A stretch of 64,000 bases of DNA from NCBI RefSeq assembly GCF_050467285.1, contig NZ_JBCMUN010000005.1:728104-792103 (forward strand), read 5' to 3'. The notes beneath the pieces were generated by a model, which saw only the letters and a program-made list of their open reading frames with translations, ran no database searches and was not told where the DNA came from. Shown in pieces: positions 17,093-25,250 of the stretch. Position 1 is the stretch's first letter. Every line of letters begins with the position of its first letter. Source of the stretch: Paenibacillus_E oryzisoli_A. GTDB lineage: Bacteria > Bacillota > Bacilli > Paenibacillales > NBRC-103111. The translations under genes and the position numbers were made by a program.

Positions 17093-18484
17093 TCACCGAG
17101 TCAAAACTTTGTCTACAATCACCTTAATTTCGTCGTCGTTATATCCGGCAAGCTTTAATACAATACAGTAGTTGAGGTGCTCTACCAAACGTATAGAGGA
17201 AATTACGTCATGGTCCGGCTCATGTTCTCGCTTCTCGTGAGCGAGTTCATTCCGCCACTTGTTGGCAACAATTGCGAGCTGTGTGACGTCATCCCCGAAG
17301 TAATCAGACAAAATAACCTTCAGTCCAGACCAGTTATTATAACCGTTATAAACATTGCAGATTTTATCCTGTAGTGATACAGACGGTCTGAGCGAGTCGC
17401 GCAGCCGTTTAGCCTTCTTTTTCTTCTCTCCTTTTTGCTCAGTAATGTAACTTTCGATTAATGCTCTTATCTCATCATAGACTTGTATTGTTTCCTCAGA
17501 TGAGATCTCGGGCAGAAACGTCCTCTGGTAGTATTCAAATGCGGCTGTTATGTGCAGACACTGCTTAAGATCAAGCAACCTTCTGGCAGCACAGGATGAA
17601 TGTATACTATGAACGGAAACCTTATCATCAAGGAATAAAGATAACAGACTCTCGAAGGCAGGCTCCAGATCGATAAACCGGATGGTCTTCGCGATTACTT
17701 TCGACTCTTCAGGATCCTCTTTGTATTTGTTTAAGACAAAAAGTTCAGAAGAGACAGGAACTTCCTTGTGAACGAATATTTCCTTGCCCTCGGAATCTTT
17801 ATAACCTATTCGCTGGAAATCCCCCACCAAAATGGCACTGTTAATAGCTATGTTTTGCCGATTGCATATAAAGCTAAAGAAGTGTTGAATCAGATAATAT
17901 AATGACCGGAAGAACTCTAGATCATCGGTTTCATCAAACTCGAGTGTTAATTGAGATTCTGTTTTGGCAAGACTCCCTATGCCGAATTCATAGCTGTTGA
18001 TTAGCTTGAGCGAGAAAGTGATGTTTCTTCCCATAAATTTGAACTTAAAACTCGTAATGATCTTGGGGCTTCTAAAAAACTCAACACGGTTTTCCTCAGG
18101 GTAATAAATGCACATAACGTTTGAAGGGATAAAGTAATTCAATTCTTGGAAGGAGAATTTCATCTTTGTAAAACGTGTATACTCCACATACCCATCTAAG
18201 TAAAAGTCTACTCCGTGTTGAACCGTCCCAATGGATATCGGGGTTTCCATCGTTGTCCCTGCTTCGTCCGTTGTTTTTTGCACCCAATAATTTTCGAGAG
18301 GTAGGACGAGATGAAATAGAATTCGCCCCCCCAACATCGCACCCCGTTTTTGTCCGATAACCGTTCTTGTATCTTTTTTAAAAGTAAAATGGGAGCCCTC
18401 TAGGAATAGTTTCAAAATACCGTTTTCAAAATGGAAAGGAATACTCCTGTCCTTTGAGATAAATGCAAAACCATCACAAGTCAT
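17093..18484 (-). CDS. ApeA-like HEPN-domain antiviral protein
   Basis: 463 residues. The N-terminal two thirds are beta-rich and resemble the ApeA N-terminal domain (FHLVLPLENYW, repeated IxYxR/FxxxKFSF strands). The C-terminal domain is helical and carries the HEPN RNase motif RNELAH at residues 411-416 (R-x4-H). ApeA-type proteins protect bacteria from phages, with the HEPN domain cleaving RNA on infection. No signal peptide or membrane helix. It lies 123 bp after the CBASS effector on the same strand, so it may be co-transcribed or a separate single-gene system; an AT-rich gap upstream could hold its own promoter. Confidence 0.72.
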   Translation of the reverse strand: MTCDGFAFISKDRSIPFHFENGILKLFLEGSHFTFKKDTRTVIGQKRGAMLGGRILFHLVLPLENYWVQKTTDEAGTTMETPISIGTVQHGVDFYLDGYVEYTRFTKMKFSFQELNYFIPSNVMCIYYPEENRVEFFRSPKIITSFKFKFMGRNITFSLKLINSYEFGIGSLAKTESQLTLEFDETDDLEFFRSLYYLIQHFFSFICNRQNIAINSAILVGDFQRIGYKDSEGKEIFVHKEVPVSSELFVLNKYKEDPEESKVIAKTIRFIDLEPAFESLLSLFLDDKVSVHSIHSSCAARRLLDLKQCLHITAAFEYYQRTFLPEISSEETIQVYDEIRALIESYITEQKGEKKKKAKRLRDSLRPSVSLQDKICNVYNGYNNWSGLKVILSDYFGDDVTQLAIVANKWRNELAHEKREHEPDHDVISSIRLVEHLNYCIVLKLAGYNDDEIKVIVDKVLTR

Positions 18485-18607
18485 GATGTCCCCTCATTTC
18501 CCTATATTTCAATCGTTTATTCAAATAAATTAATTAATTTAAAATTCAAAATAATGACCACTCGCCTACGAGCCTTACATAATATATATCCGTATATGCC
18601 GCAAAGC

Positions 18608-20056
18608 TTATTTCAAGAAACAAGTAGAGATGTATTTATTATTACTGACCCATTCATAACATTGAATCGGTGGCAGTGCATTCGATCGATAACCTAAAAA
18701 AAGAGCTAAGTGAGTAGGACCAGCAAAAAATAGATCTATTTGTTTAGCCCCGATCTTTCCAGCAACTATCGCTATTTCCCTTTTTATTTTTTCAACTGTC
18801 GCGTTTGCTTGCTTTGCCGAAACAATAGGATCTGAGGAAAACAAATGAAGTTTCGGTAGATGAGACAGATCATTGTTTTGCGTAAAAGTTTGAACTTCGG
18901 AAGCAAGATTTTCTTTCATAATGCCTATTGTTACAAGCAATCGGTCACCTGCACCTTCAACGTATGTAGGAGTGAGCGTATAGTTAGGCGTTTGTGAATC
19001 TGCATGATCATCAGTTGACCAGCGTTCACCTCGATAGTTCATATCCAACGTATATCCAGCTACTGCCGAAAAAACTTTTCCAAAGGCAATCGCGGCTGAG
19101 ATTCGTCGGTTTCCATTTAACTCTATCCTGGGTGTGTTCCTTTGACTTTTTAACCATTTGGATGTTTCGTATAATTGCGGTACTAGTTTAGAATTCCACT
19201 CCTCTTCAGAAGGGTATACTCTTTCTGCTCCTCCGAAAAAAGAAACCCATTCAAATTGTAGTGCCTTTTCGCTCTTGGTTACTTCCTCCATTTCTGTCGA
19301 TATAACCACTTGCTTTGGCTCTAAGCGATACTTCCCACTAATAGCAGATTGCATGGTTTTCTCTATTTGAAGCCTTGTGATGGGGCGTGATTTATGTGAT
19401 CGAACCAAAGCAAGTAAACTGCGAAAAATATTTGGAATTTCTTTAACCGGAAGGTCTTCATACTCTGGTAAATGACGTTGGAGTTGGCTCTGAAACATTC
19501 CATTTGCAGTTTCCTCTTCAGAAATTAAGTTCCAATTATGTTCAATTTGAATTTTATTGTAAAGGAATTCTGCCATCTCTACGTCTTTCTCGAGCTTACC
19601 AACACGTTCAACATAATCAGCATACGAATTCACGGTAACACCTGATGATGCATCGTAAAATGGTTGCGGGTCGCGTATCCGACGTAAACCATTAATAAGT
19701 GGTTTAAGTTCATCGGATATCCCGGCACAAGATATCGTGAATTTACTAAATGATCCAGGACTTCCTTCATCCAGCTCTTTAAAGCGTTCAACTTCTGCCC
19801 AAAATTCTTTTGGAGTTACATGATGATTTTTAGCTTCCAGTGCCTCCCGAGTGATACCTTCAGCAGGGGAAAAGAACTTTGCTTCAAAATCAGCTACCCC
19901 TTCACGTATTAATGAATCGAATCCTTCAAACGATAACCAAAAGGGCACTTTACAAAGAATCAGACATGTTTGAAAGTCGAACCCCGTTTCTGCAGTATCC
20001 CCGCCTTGCGATTTAGGCTCAAGTAGAGATGGTGTTGGCTTATTATTTTCTGTCAT
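18608..20056 (-). CDS. cap4: CBASS effector, Cap4-like nuclease fused to SAVED domain
   Basis: 482 residues. The N-terminal domain (about 15-240) has a PD-(D/E)xK-like nuclease signature: GFDFQTCL, D56, then E74-A-K76 in LEAKNHHVT, as in Cap4/DUF4297 double-strand DNA nucleases. The C-terminal part (about 260-482) fits a SAVED domain (two CARF-like halves; IELNGNRRISAAIAFGKVF, LHLFSSDPI, IDLFFAGPTHLALFLGY) that senses cyclic oligonucleotides. In characterised systems the bound second messenger makes Cap4 degrade DNA and kill the infected cell. Last gene of the CBASS operon, overlapping cap3 by 4 bp. Confidence 0.9.
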   Translation of the reverse strand: MTENNKPTPSLLEPKSQGGDTAETGFDFQTCLILCKVPFWLSFEGFDSLIREGVADFEAKFFSPAEGITREALEAKNHHVTPKEFWAEVERFKELDEGSPGSFSKFTISCAGISDELKPLINGLRRIRDPQPFYDASSGVTVNSYADYVERVGKLEKDVEMAEFLYNKIQIEHNWNLISEEETANGMFQSQLQRHLPEYEDLPVKEIPNIFRSLLALVRSHKSRPITRLQIEKTMQSAISGKYRLEPKQVVISTEMEEVTKSEKALQFEWVSFFGGAERVYPSEEEWNSKLVPQLYETSKWLKSQRNTPRIELNGNRRISAAIAFGKVFSAVAGYTLDMNYRGERWSTDDHADSQTPNYTLTPTYVEGAGDRLLVTIGIMKENLASEVQTFTQNNDLSHLPKLHLFSSDPIVSAKQANATVEKIKREIAIVAGKIGAKQIDLFFAGPTHLALFLGYRSNALPPIQCYEWVSNNKYISTCFLK

Positions 20057-20529
20057 CTTTCGTCGCCCTCCAATACTAGCTCGCCCGTCATAACTTCAAA
20101 TCCAGGCGCAAAAAGACTAACACTGCCTGCTATATCCCCCGCCGCCAACTTTACAATTAAAAGAATTGAAAAATTTGCACTGACGGATGGGTCGTGAACT
20201 ATCTCCCACATACTTTCTTGATCAAGGCTGCTCGGTATTAAAGAAAAAGAGGGGTGAGAGTGCCACTCTCCCAAATAGTTAAATCGAGTGTATTGAAAAT
20301 CGGTACTTTTAAAAAATGTCCGTAGGGATTGTTTAAGTGAATCCTCCATTTTTCGCACGAAGGTAATCCACGTGCCACCTTGTTGCTGAACTGTGAAATC
20401 GCAAATTCGAAACACACTTTCAGATACATGCTCCCCCATTAAGATGCCACCAATTTCTCGAGTCCCCGCACTTTTAAGTAAGCCGATCATTCTTTTTCTT
20501 ATCTTAAATGGCAGAAGGATCTTAATCAT
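20053..20529 (-). CDS. cap3: Cap3 JAB/Mov34 isopeptidase
   Basis: 158 residues with a complete JAMM zinc site: E33 in GGILMGE, H90-x-H92 then S100-x2-D103 (HxHx7Sx2D). In type II CBASS, Cap3 removes the conjugates that Cap2 makes on the CD-NTase C-terminus, lowering its activity. The gene overlaps the cap2 end by 8 bp and the effector start by 4 bp, so all are translationally coupled. Length and motif spacing are normal for the family. Confidence 0.92.
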   Translation of the reverse strand: MIKILLPFKIRKRMIGLLKSAGTREIGGILMGEHVSESVFRICDFTVQQQGGTWITFVRKMEDSLKQSLRTFFKSTDFQYTRFNYLGEWHSHPSFSLIPSSLDQESMWEIVHDPSVSANFSILLIVKLAAGDIAGSVSLFAPGFEVMTGELVLEGDER

Positions 20530-22243
20530 CTTTTTCCTCCAATAATTTCATAAGAAAGGAAACGTTCTCGGAATTTAATTTGGCATCCACCAAAGAAGGT
20601 TCCTCATCTTGGAGTAAATGGTCAGTTTGAATCGGTCTCGTGTCAAATGGTTGACTAAAGATCCATCCTTCGGATAAACCAATGAGATACATGGAGTACG
20701 GAAACATCGATTTATCCGAATGTACTTCTGCAGTATCTACAACAAGTCGTGTTAAATGACTCGCTATAACCGATACATCTGCATCTGATGCAATATATAC
20801 TTCTCCATCGCTATTTTCAATTGTGTATGGTGCTGGAATATTCGAATTAATATCTGGCGCGTCGAAGGTGTACTGATGGTAAGCTTGCCTCATAGCTTGT
20901 GGGTTTGGATCACGTCCTGGGCGACTGCGCGCTACAAGCCCTCCAATCCCGCCGGCATACACTTCTGTCCAGATCAGAGGTTTTTTGCTCGCGGTAGAAA
21001 TAGAAGCTAACAAATTGAATACTTGCCCGTTTGCCGTTGCATCAACGATAACATCACATGTGCTTATTTTTACAAGCGCACCGTTGACTGCTGCATTCGA
21101 TTCTTGTCCAGTTAAATTGATACTCGTCGTTTCAACTGTAACTGTTGGTGAAATGTAGCGTAGTTTTTGTGCAATGCCGTCCACCTTATGAAAACCAACA
21201 TTGCGCCAATCGAGGGAATGTCGTTCAAGATTTCCAACCAAGAAAAGATCTTCATCGACCAAATAAAATTTACCGGCTCCCATGCGACAAAGGGATTCTG
21301 CCACCTTACTACCTACTGATCCTAAGCCAACGATGGCAATTCGTTTTTCGCTCAACCTTTGGCAAAATTCTGGTGTCCGTTTATTTTTACTATCGTCCAT
21401 CAAGATCGCTAAGTCGCGCAGTTCATCGTCCGAAGAATAATACAAATGCATCCCTGCTTGTTGATCGATCAGGATGACGCCCTGTATTCTATCTTCACCG
21501 TTTGGCTGAGTTAATGTAAGCACTACTTCGTCATGTGTTTTAACCAATTCCTGCAGATTTTCAAATGTTTTTATTTCTCGCACTTGCTCAGCTGTAGCAG
21601 AAGTGCGGTAAACAAGCCATTGTTCCTTACCATAACTTTTTTTTAAAGGTTCTGGAATATGTGGGTTTTCATAATCGTTGATTTGAAGTACATGATAAAC
21701 GATGGTTCCAACTTCAACAACGTATTTTAATGTCGCATGCCCTACTTTTTTTTCTTCGGTCGCTGATAAATAATCAAACAGAGATTCAGTCATGTGCATA
21801 CGGAAAATTTTACTTCGAAGTGATTGACCAGGCGTTAGAAAATGGCGAGATGGAACGATTTCGTGCTGTTCCGATTGCCCTAGTGGGTTCTCGGCTTCGA
21901 GCAGTCGGTAAGTGCTCTCCAGCATTTGTGCAGCTGTTATATCATGATGCCAATTATCCGGTCCCCATTCCAGACATAGTGTACCGTTGGAATATTGATG
22001 TTCTGACCATCGTACATCGGAATCGATTGGTGCCACATAAGGAGGTGTGGCAGGGAAAAAGTCAGGATATGTAAGCTTCACTTGGTAAACAAGTTCGTGG
22101 GCTTTGATATCTGCTTTTACTGTAAGCCTCGGCTCGATACTCCACTTAATACCTACAAGCCAACTTGCATTGGCTTGTAACCTATCCAGTTCGTTACGCT
22201 CATGCGCCAATCGAGAGAGATCAGTTAAATACCAAATACCCAT
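20522..22243 (-). CDS. cap2: Cap2 E2-E1 fusion, CD-NTase conjugating enzyme
   Basis: 573 residues. The N-terminal E2-like domain (about 1-160) has the ubiquitin-conjugation-like core YPDFFPATPPY and the likely catalytic Cys90 in GTLCLEWGPDNW. The C-terminal ThiF/E1 domain (about 300-560) has the nucleotide-binding glycine loop IAIVGLGSVGSKVAESL and a DEDLFLVGNLERH segment. Cap2 joins the CD-NTase C-terminus to target molecules and so primes it. Oddly, no cysteine occurs after the one in STCDVIVD (about residue 394), although characterised Cap2 proteins use a catalytic E1 cysteine nearer the C-terminus. It begins immediately after the CD-NTase stop. Confidence 0.92.
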   Translation of the reverse strand: MGIWYLTDLSRLAHERNELDRLQANASWLVGIKWSIEPRLTVKADIKAHELVYQVKLTYPDFFPATPPYVAPIDSDVRWSEHQYSNGTLCLEWGPDNWHHDITAAQMLESTYRLLEAENPLGQSEQHEIVPSRHFLTPGQSLRSKIFRMHMTESLFDYLSATEEKKVGHATLKYVVEVGTIVYHVLQINDYENPHIPEPLKKSYGKEQWLVYRTSATAEQVREIKTFENLQELVKTHDEVVLTLTQPNGEDRIQGVILIDQQAGMHLYYSSDDELRDLAILMDDSKNKRTPEFCQRLSEKRIAIVGLGSVGSKVAESLCRMGAGKFYLVDEDLFLVGNLERHSLDWRNVGFHKVDGIAQKLRYISPTVTVETTSINLTGQESNAAVNGALVKISTCDVIVDATANGQVFNLLASISTASKKPLIWTEVYAGGIGGLVARSRPGRDPNPQAMRQAYHQYTFDAPDINSNIPAPYTIENSDGEVYIASDADVSVIASHLTRLVVDTAEVHSDKSMFPYSMYLIGLSEGWIFSQPFDTRPIQTDHLLQDEEPSLVDAKLNSENVSFLMKLLEEKDD

Positions 22244-23239
22244 TTATGCAAACCCTCCGGGTTTTTTCGGCTCTACCGCACGATTAGGAAATGCAAGCGT
22301 TGGTGCTACTGCGCTAGCAAGAAGCGAATTGCTTTGAACTGCACTGGATTTTGGGAACCTATCTCCAAACAAAATACGCCATTTATTGATTGACTTGTCT
22401 GTGTCTTTCTCATCGATAGCTTCTCTTCCAATTTTTGCATGGGCTTTGACTTTATTATAAAACCCTTCAAAAGCATCAAAAGTCATGCCGGCGGTCACTG
22501 TATTTCCACTGACACCCGGATCACCAATATGCGGAACGCTACCAAGTGAAATATAAATCTTGTATTTCTCGACGATCTTTTCTAAGGTCCCAACAAACAA
22601 TTCACCGTAGTTGGTCTGTTGCCGATCCATACATTCAGCAACGATACACTCAATAACAAATCCCTTAGGCTTTTTAGCGAGAGTTGTGTTCTCCCTTCTC
22701 CACCATTTCATCAACTTAACAAGCCGCTTAAAACGTCCGCCGCTATCTTGATTGATTTCGGTCGTCCAGACTGTATGTTTCGGAGGATTTGTAATTATCC
22801 ATTGTTCCTTTTTACGGTCTGGAATATAAAGCGTTCCTTCCATGCCGTTTGGAGCAATAATCGGTACAACATCGATGTCAACTTTATCAGTCTGAATTCC
22901 GACTGATCGATTTTGTTTCCGAATGGTTGCATACTCGGATTTTAATGTACTGTACAAGGAATCAATCACACTTTGAGGATCGTCCGACAATGTATATTTT
23001 GTCACGACGATAATATCGACATCGGGGCGCGCAACAGTGCCTTCTTTTATCTTAGGACGGATTGCCGTATCTCGTTTATATGACCCAGATAAAAACGAAC
23101 TGACATAATACTTCTTATAAGTAGCGTGTCCACTAAGAAAGTCTCTTACCTTAGTGTGCCCATTGCTTGCATCTGTTTTCGTTGTTTGGCTCGGTTCAAT
23201 ATCAGTTAAAAATGAAGTGAATTGTGTTTGAGTAATCAA
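22244..23239 (-). CDS. CBASS CD-NTase (cGAS/DncV-like nucleotidyltransferase)
   Basis: 331 residues. The nucleotidyltransferase signature is complete: GS at 52-53 in SGSYKRDTAI, D73-x-D75 in PDVDIIVV and the third acidic residue in DIDVVPII (about D123). The helical C-terminal half (RLVKLMKWWRREN ... FVIECIVAE) is the OAS-like domain. CD-NTases make cyclic di- or trinucleotides during phage infection. The C-terminus ends in a flexible PKKPGGFA, a small-residue tail suited to conjugation by Cap2. The pairing with a SAVED effector suggests a clade such as CdnD or CdnG making a cyclic trinucleotide, but clade cannot be settled by eye. First core gene of the CBASS operon. Confidence 0.93.
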   Translation of the reverse strand: MITQTQFTSFLTDIEPSQTTKTDASNGHTKVRDFLSGHATYKKYYVSSFLSGSYKRDTAIRPKIKEGTVARPDVDIIVVTKYTLSDDPQSVIDSLYSTLKSEYATIRKQNRSVGIQTDKVDIDVVPIIAPNGMEGTLYIPDRKKEQWIITNPPKHTVWTTEINQDSGGRFKRLVKLMKWWRRENTTLAKKPKGFVIECIVAECMDRQQTNYGELFVGTLEKIVEKYKIYISLGSVPHIGDPGVSGNTVTAGMTFDAFEGFYNKVKAHAKIGREAIDEKDTDKSINKWRILFGDRFPKSSAVQSNSLLASAVAPTLAFPNRAVEPKKPGGFA

Positions 23240-23292
23240 TTTTCCCGCTCCCTTATTGGATTGATTGGTTTATTTCGCCAACTATTCTAGGC

Positions 23293-23730
23293 TCAGTATG
23301 CTCTTCTTCGTCTTGGACGAGAGTCACTGTTCCCCATGGCCACGAGTATAAAACCAAGTACACAAAGCACGATTAACAGCCATGAGAAGTATACGAGGAA
23401 GTAAAGGCTAGCAATAACAAACAATGCCCCTGCTACGCATAGTAAAACCCGTACCCATAATGCAGACTCGTCACCTACATACGACAGACGAAAGGAAACA
23501 ATTGCTGCAAAGCCGCAGAGTAAAAATGCACCAAATGAAATGCATGTAATTTTTAAATAATGTAATGGACTAGCGAAATAAAACTTCACTAGTTCAGAAA
23601 ACGTTTCGGGTTTAGGAAGCTCTGAAATCAATGTGTATGCGTAGTAAGATATCGCGGCTGCTGCCGCATATATGATGGCACAAATCCATGGGTTTTTCAT
23701 TTCATCGATGGCTTCAAGAAAAGAACGCAT
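23293..23730 (-). CDS. Four-helix membrane protein upstream of the CBASS core
   Basis: 145 residues with about four hydrophobic helices (ICAIIYAAAAAISYYAYTLI; ITCISFGAFLLCGFAAIV; VLLCVAGALFVIASLYFLVY; LLIVLCVLGFILVAMG) and a basic tail SRPRRRRAY. No family recognised. It ends 53 bp before the CD-NTase start on the same strand, so it is probably in the operon. Membrane proteins can act as CBASS effectors, but here a nuclease effector is already present, so this might be an accessory or a second, independent toxin. Function is not known. Confidence 0.75.
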   Translation of the reverse strand: MRSFLEAIDEMKNPWICAIIYAAAAAISYYAYTLISELPKPETFSELVKFYFASPLHYLKITCISFGAFLLCGFAAIVSFRLSYVGDESALWVRVLLCVAGALFVIASLYFLVYFSWLLIVLCVLGFILVAMGNSDSRPRRRRAY

Positions 23731-23877
23731 TAGTAACCTGCTTTCATAAAGAGTTTTTAAGTAGCAGGAATTTAGTCAGTGATGTAGAATAACTTGTGTT
23801 AACTAGTCAGGTTTTTGTTAATGACTTTTGGCGAAGGTTAACAAAAACATACATGCACTACCAAATCCCTGCGATGG

Positions 23878-23901
23878 AAAGCTTAACTTCGGTTAAGCTT
23901 T
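23878..23901. terminator. UUCG-loop hairpin between the 56-residue gene and the membrane-protein gene
   Basis: AAAGCTTAAC-TTCG-GTTAAGCTTT: a perfect 10-bp stem with a TTCG tetraloop. On the plus strand a seven-T run includes the end of the stem; on the minus strand only three T follow. It could attenuate transcription into the CBASS core. Confidence 0.6.
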
Positions 23902-23940
23902 TTTTCATTTTCACAACAATCAGTTGAAGCTTGTCCAATA

Positions 23941-24111
23941 CTACTTTTCCTTATGGATCCCTTTAAACGGAGTTAGACTTCTTGTTTTCTGATCCATGGT
24001 TCTTCCGGTATTACTGTCCCGTTTTACCCAATTACCGTTTGGAGCTTGAAATTGACTCCGATCTCGAACCGCCCCAACTCTTCCTGCACCTGGTTTGCCG
24101 TTTGTTGCCAT
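23941..24111 (-). CDS. 56-residue basic protein at the head of the CBASS locus
   Basis: ATG at 24111 with a strong GAGGGGAG ribosome site 9 bp upstream; stop TAG at 23941. The protein begins MATNGKPGAGRVGAVRDR, continues with NGNWVKRDSNTGRTMDQKT and ends TPFKGIHKEK: basic, rich in Gly/Asn/Lys, with no hydrophobic core, so probably disordered alone. The patterned sequence (KRD-x2-TGR-xMD-xK-x-PFKG) looks conserved rather than random; I recall similar short hypothetical proteins in bacterial genomes, but cannot name a family. It lies between the divergent regulator pair and the CBASS genes, so it should be the first gene expressed when the operon is switched on. Role unknown. Confidence 0.75.
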   Translation of the reverse strand: MATNGKPGAGRVGAVRDRSQFQAPNGNWVKRDSNTGRTMDQKTRSLTPFKGIHKEK

Positions 24112-24217
24112 GTTGGCACTCCCCTCTTGGATATTTTTCCCTTAAGCACATAACTAGATTATCACTTTTAACTCAATAATGTCAACATTATTAACTATTG
24201 ATTATTTATAAAGTCAA

Positions 24218-24244
24218 TGTCGTTGACATTTCATGTCAACGACA
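24218..24244. promoter_or_regulatory. 27-bp palindromic operator between CBASS and capH-capP
   Basis: TGTCGTTGACAT-TTC-ATGTCAACGACA: perfect 12-bp arms with a 3-bp spacer. GTCAA cores recur nearby (24181, 24213), suggesting several repressor sites. It lies in the 225-bp divergent region between the 56-residue gene and the CapH-like gene, so one repressor could control both directions. Confidence 0.75.
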
Positions 24245-24336
24245 CAAACATTTCTTTTTAGAGACTTTCCTCTCATTGACTTTAATTTTTTTGAAGGTAA
24301 TATTAGTTTTAGAACGACTTTGTAATTGGAGCTAAT

Positions 24337-24672
24337 ATGATGATTGAAGAATTACTTTATAAAGAAATAGGGACAAGAATAAAAACTTTCCGTGAGAAGA
24401 AAAAATGGACACAAGAAGAACTTGCTGATCGTGTTCATCGTTCAAGAACTTCAATAACTAATATTGAACAAGGAAAGCAGCGCTTTCAAATCCATTCCTT
24501 GTATGAAATTGCGGAGACTCTGGGCATTACCCCCTTAGAATTACTCCCACAACCGGCTGAACTTATTACAAATGTTGAGTTACCTGAAAAAGTGGAAAAA
24601 CTAGATGCTGATGGTATTGAATTTTTCAAGAAAATGTATTTAAATTCAAAAAGACTGGGGGATAAATCATGA
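24337..24672 (+). CDS. capH: CapH-like XRE repressor
   Basis: 111 residues: an XRE helix-turn-helix at about 8-62 (GTRIKTFREKKKWTQEELAD, VHRSRTSITNIEQGK) and a short acidic linker tail (NVELPEKVEKLDADG). It overlaps the downstream metallopeptidase gene by 4 bp. In described CBASS loci, CapH represses the operon and is cut by the CapP protease when single-stranded DNA signals damage. The divergent position next to a CBASS operon and the perfect operator in between fit this role. The tail after the helix-turn-helix would hold the cleavage site. It could alternatively be a generic ImmR-type regulator of the element. Confidence 0.8.
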   Translation: MMIEELLYKEIGTRIKTFREKKKWTQEELADRVHRSRTSITNIEQGKQRFQIHSLYEIAETLGITPLELLPQPAELITNVELPEKVEKLDADGIEFFKKMYLNSKRLGDKS

Positions 24673-25202
24673 ATATTAGTAAAGCAGAAAAAAGAGCTGA
24701 ACAACTGCTGAACAAATTAAATATTCAAGAACTACCAATTCCAGTTGAGGAAATCGCAAAGAACTTAGATATTCATGTCCAATATCAACCTTTTGAAGGT
24801 GAATTATCTGGATTACTCTTTCGAAATGAGGACGAGAGTGAAGTTATTATTGGGGTCAACTCTTCTCACTCTCTAAATAGACAACGTTTTACGATTGCAC
24901 ATGAACTTGGTCACTTTCTCTTACATAAAGGTAATGAAATGCATGTCGATCGAGGTTTTAAGTTAAATTTTAGGGATGAAAACTCCTCAAAAGCCATTAA
25001 CCATGAAGAGGTCGAAGCGAATGCTTTTGCCGCTGCGCTTTTGATGCCAAAACAATTTCTTATCGAAGCAATTCAAGAAAAGTTAGATGGGGAAATCGAT
25101 TTACTTAACAATGAATCAAAACAATTCACTGAAATAGCTGAACAATTTAAAGTAAGTCAACAAGCTTTATTTATTCGTTTAGGTAAAATCGGTGTTATTT
25201 AA
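24669..25202 (+). CDS. capP: CapP-like (ImmA/IrrE) zinc metallopeptidase
   Basis: 177 residues of the ImmA/IrrE (COG2856) family: zinc-binding HELGH at 78-82 in FTIAHELGHFLLH, and the second conserved helix EVEANAFAAALLMP. Start codon overlaps the CapH-like stop (ATGA). Proteins of this family cut an XRE repressor partner; in CBASS the pair is called CapH-CapP and induces the operon on DNA damage. In phage-like elements the same fold is ImmA. Here the neighbouring CBASS genes favour the CapP role. Followed at once by a terminator. Confidence 0.8.
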   Translation: MNISKAEKRAEQLLNKLNIQELPIPVEEIAKNLDIHVQYQPFEGELSGLLFRNEDESEVIIGVNSSHSLNRQRFTIAHELGHFLLHKGNEMHVDRGFKLNFRDENSSKAINHEEVEANAFAAALLMPKQFLIEAIQEKLDGEIDLLNNESKQFTEIAEQFKVSQQALFIRLGKIGVI

Positions 25203-25218
25203 ATTAATAGTTAGCTCA

Positions 25219-25250
25219 AAAAAGAGGCAATCTGTTAGATGCCTCTTTTT
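25219..25250 (+). terminator. Terminator of capH-capP
   Basis: AAAAAGAGGCA (25219-25229) pairs perfectly with TGCCTCTTTTT (25240-25250), followed by more T. Confidence 0.8.

Noticed and set aside
17093..20056. Reading the HEPN protein as a CBASS component
   Set aside because: It lacks any nucleotide-sensing domain, is 123 bp away from the operon, and fits stand-alone ApeA better.
23982..24179. 65-codon plus-strand frame in the CBASS control region
   Set aside because: It runs antisense to the 56-residue gene, which has a much better ribosome site and sequence pattern.
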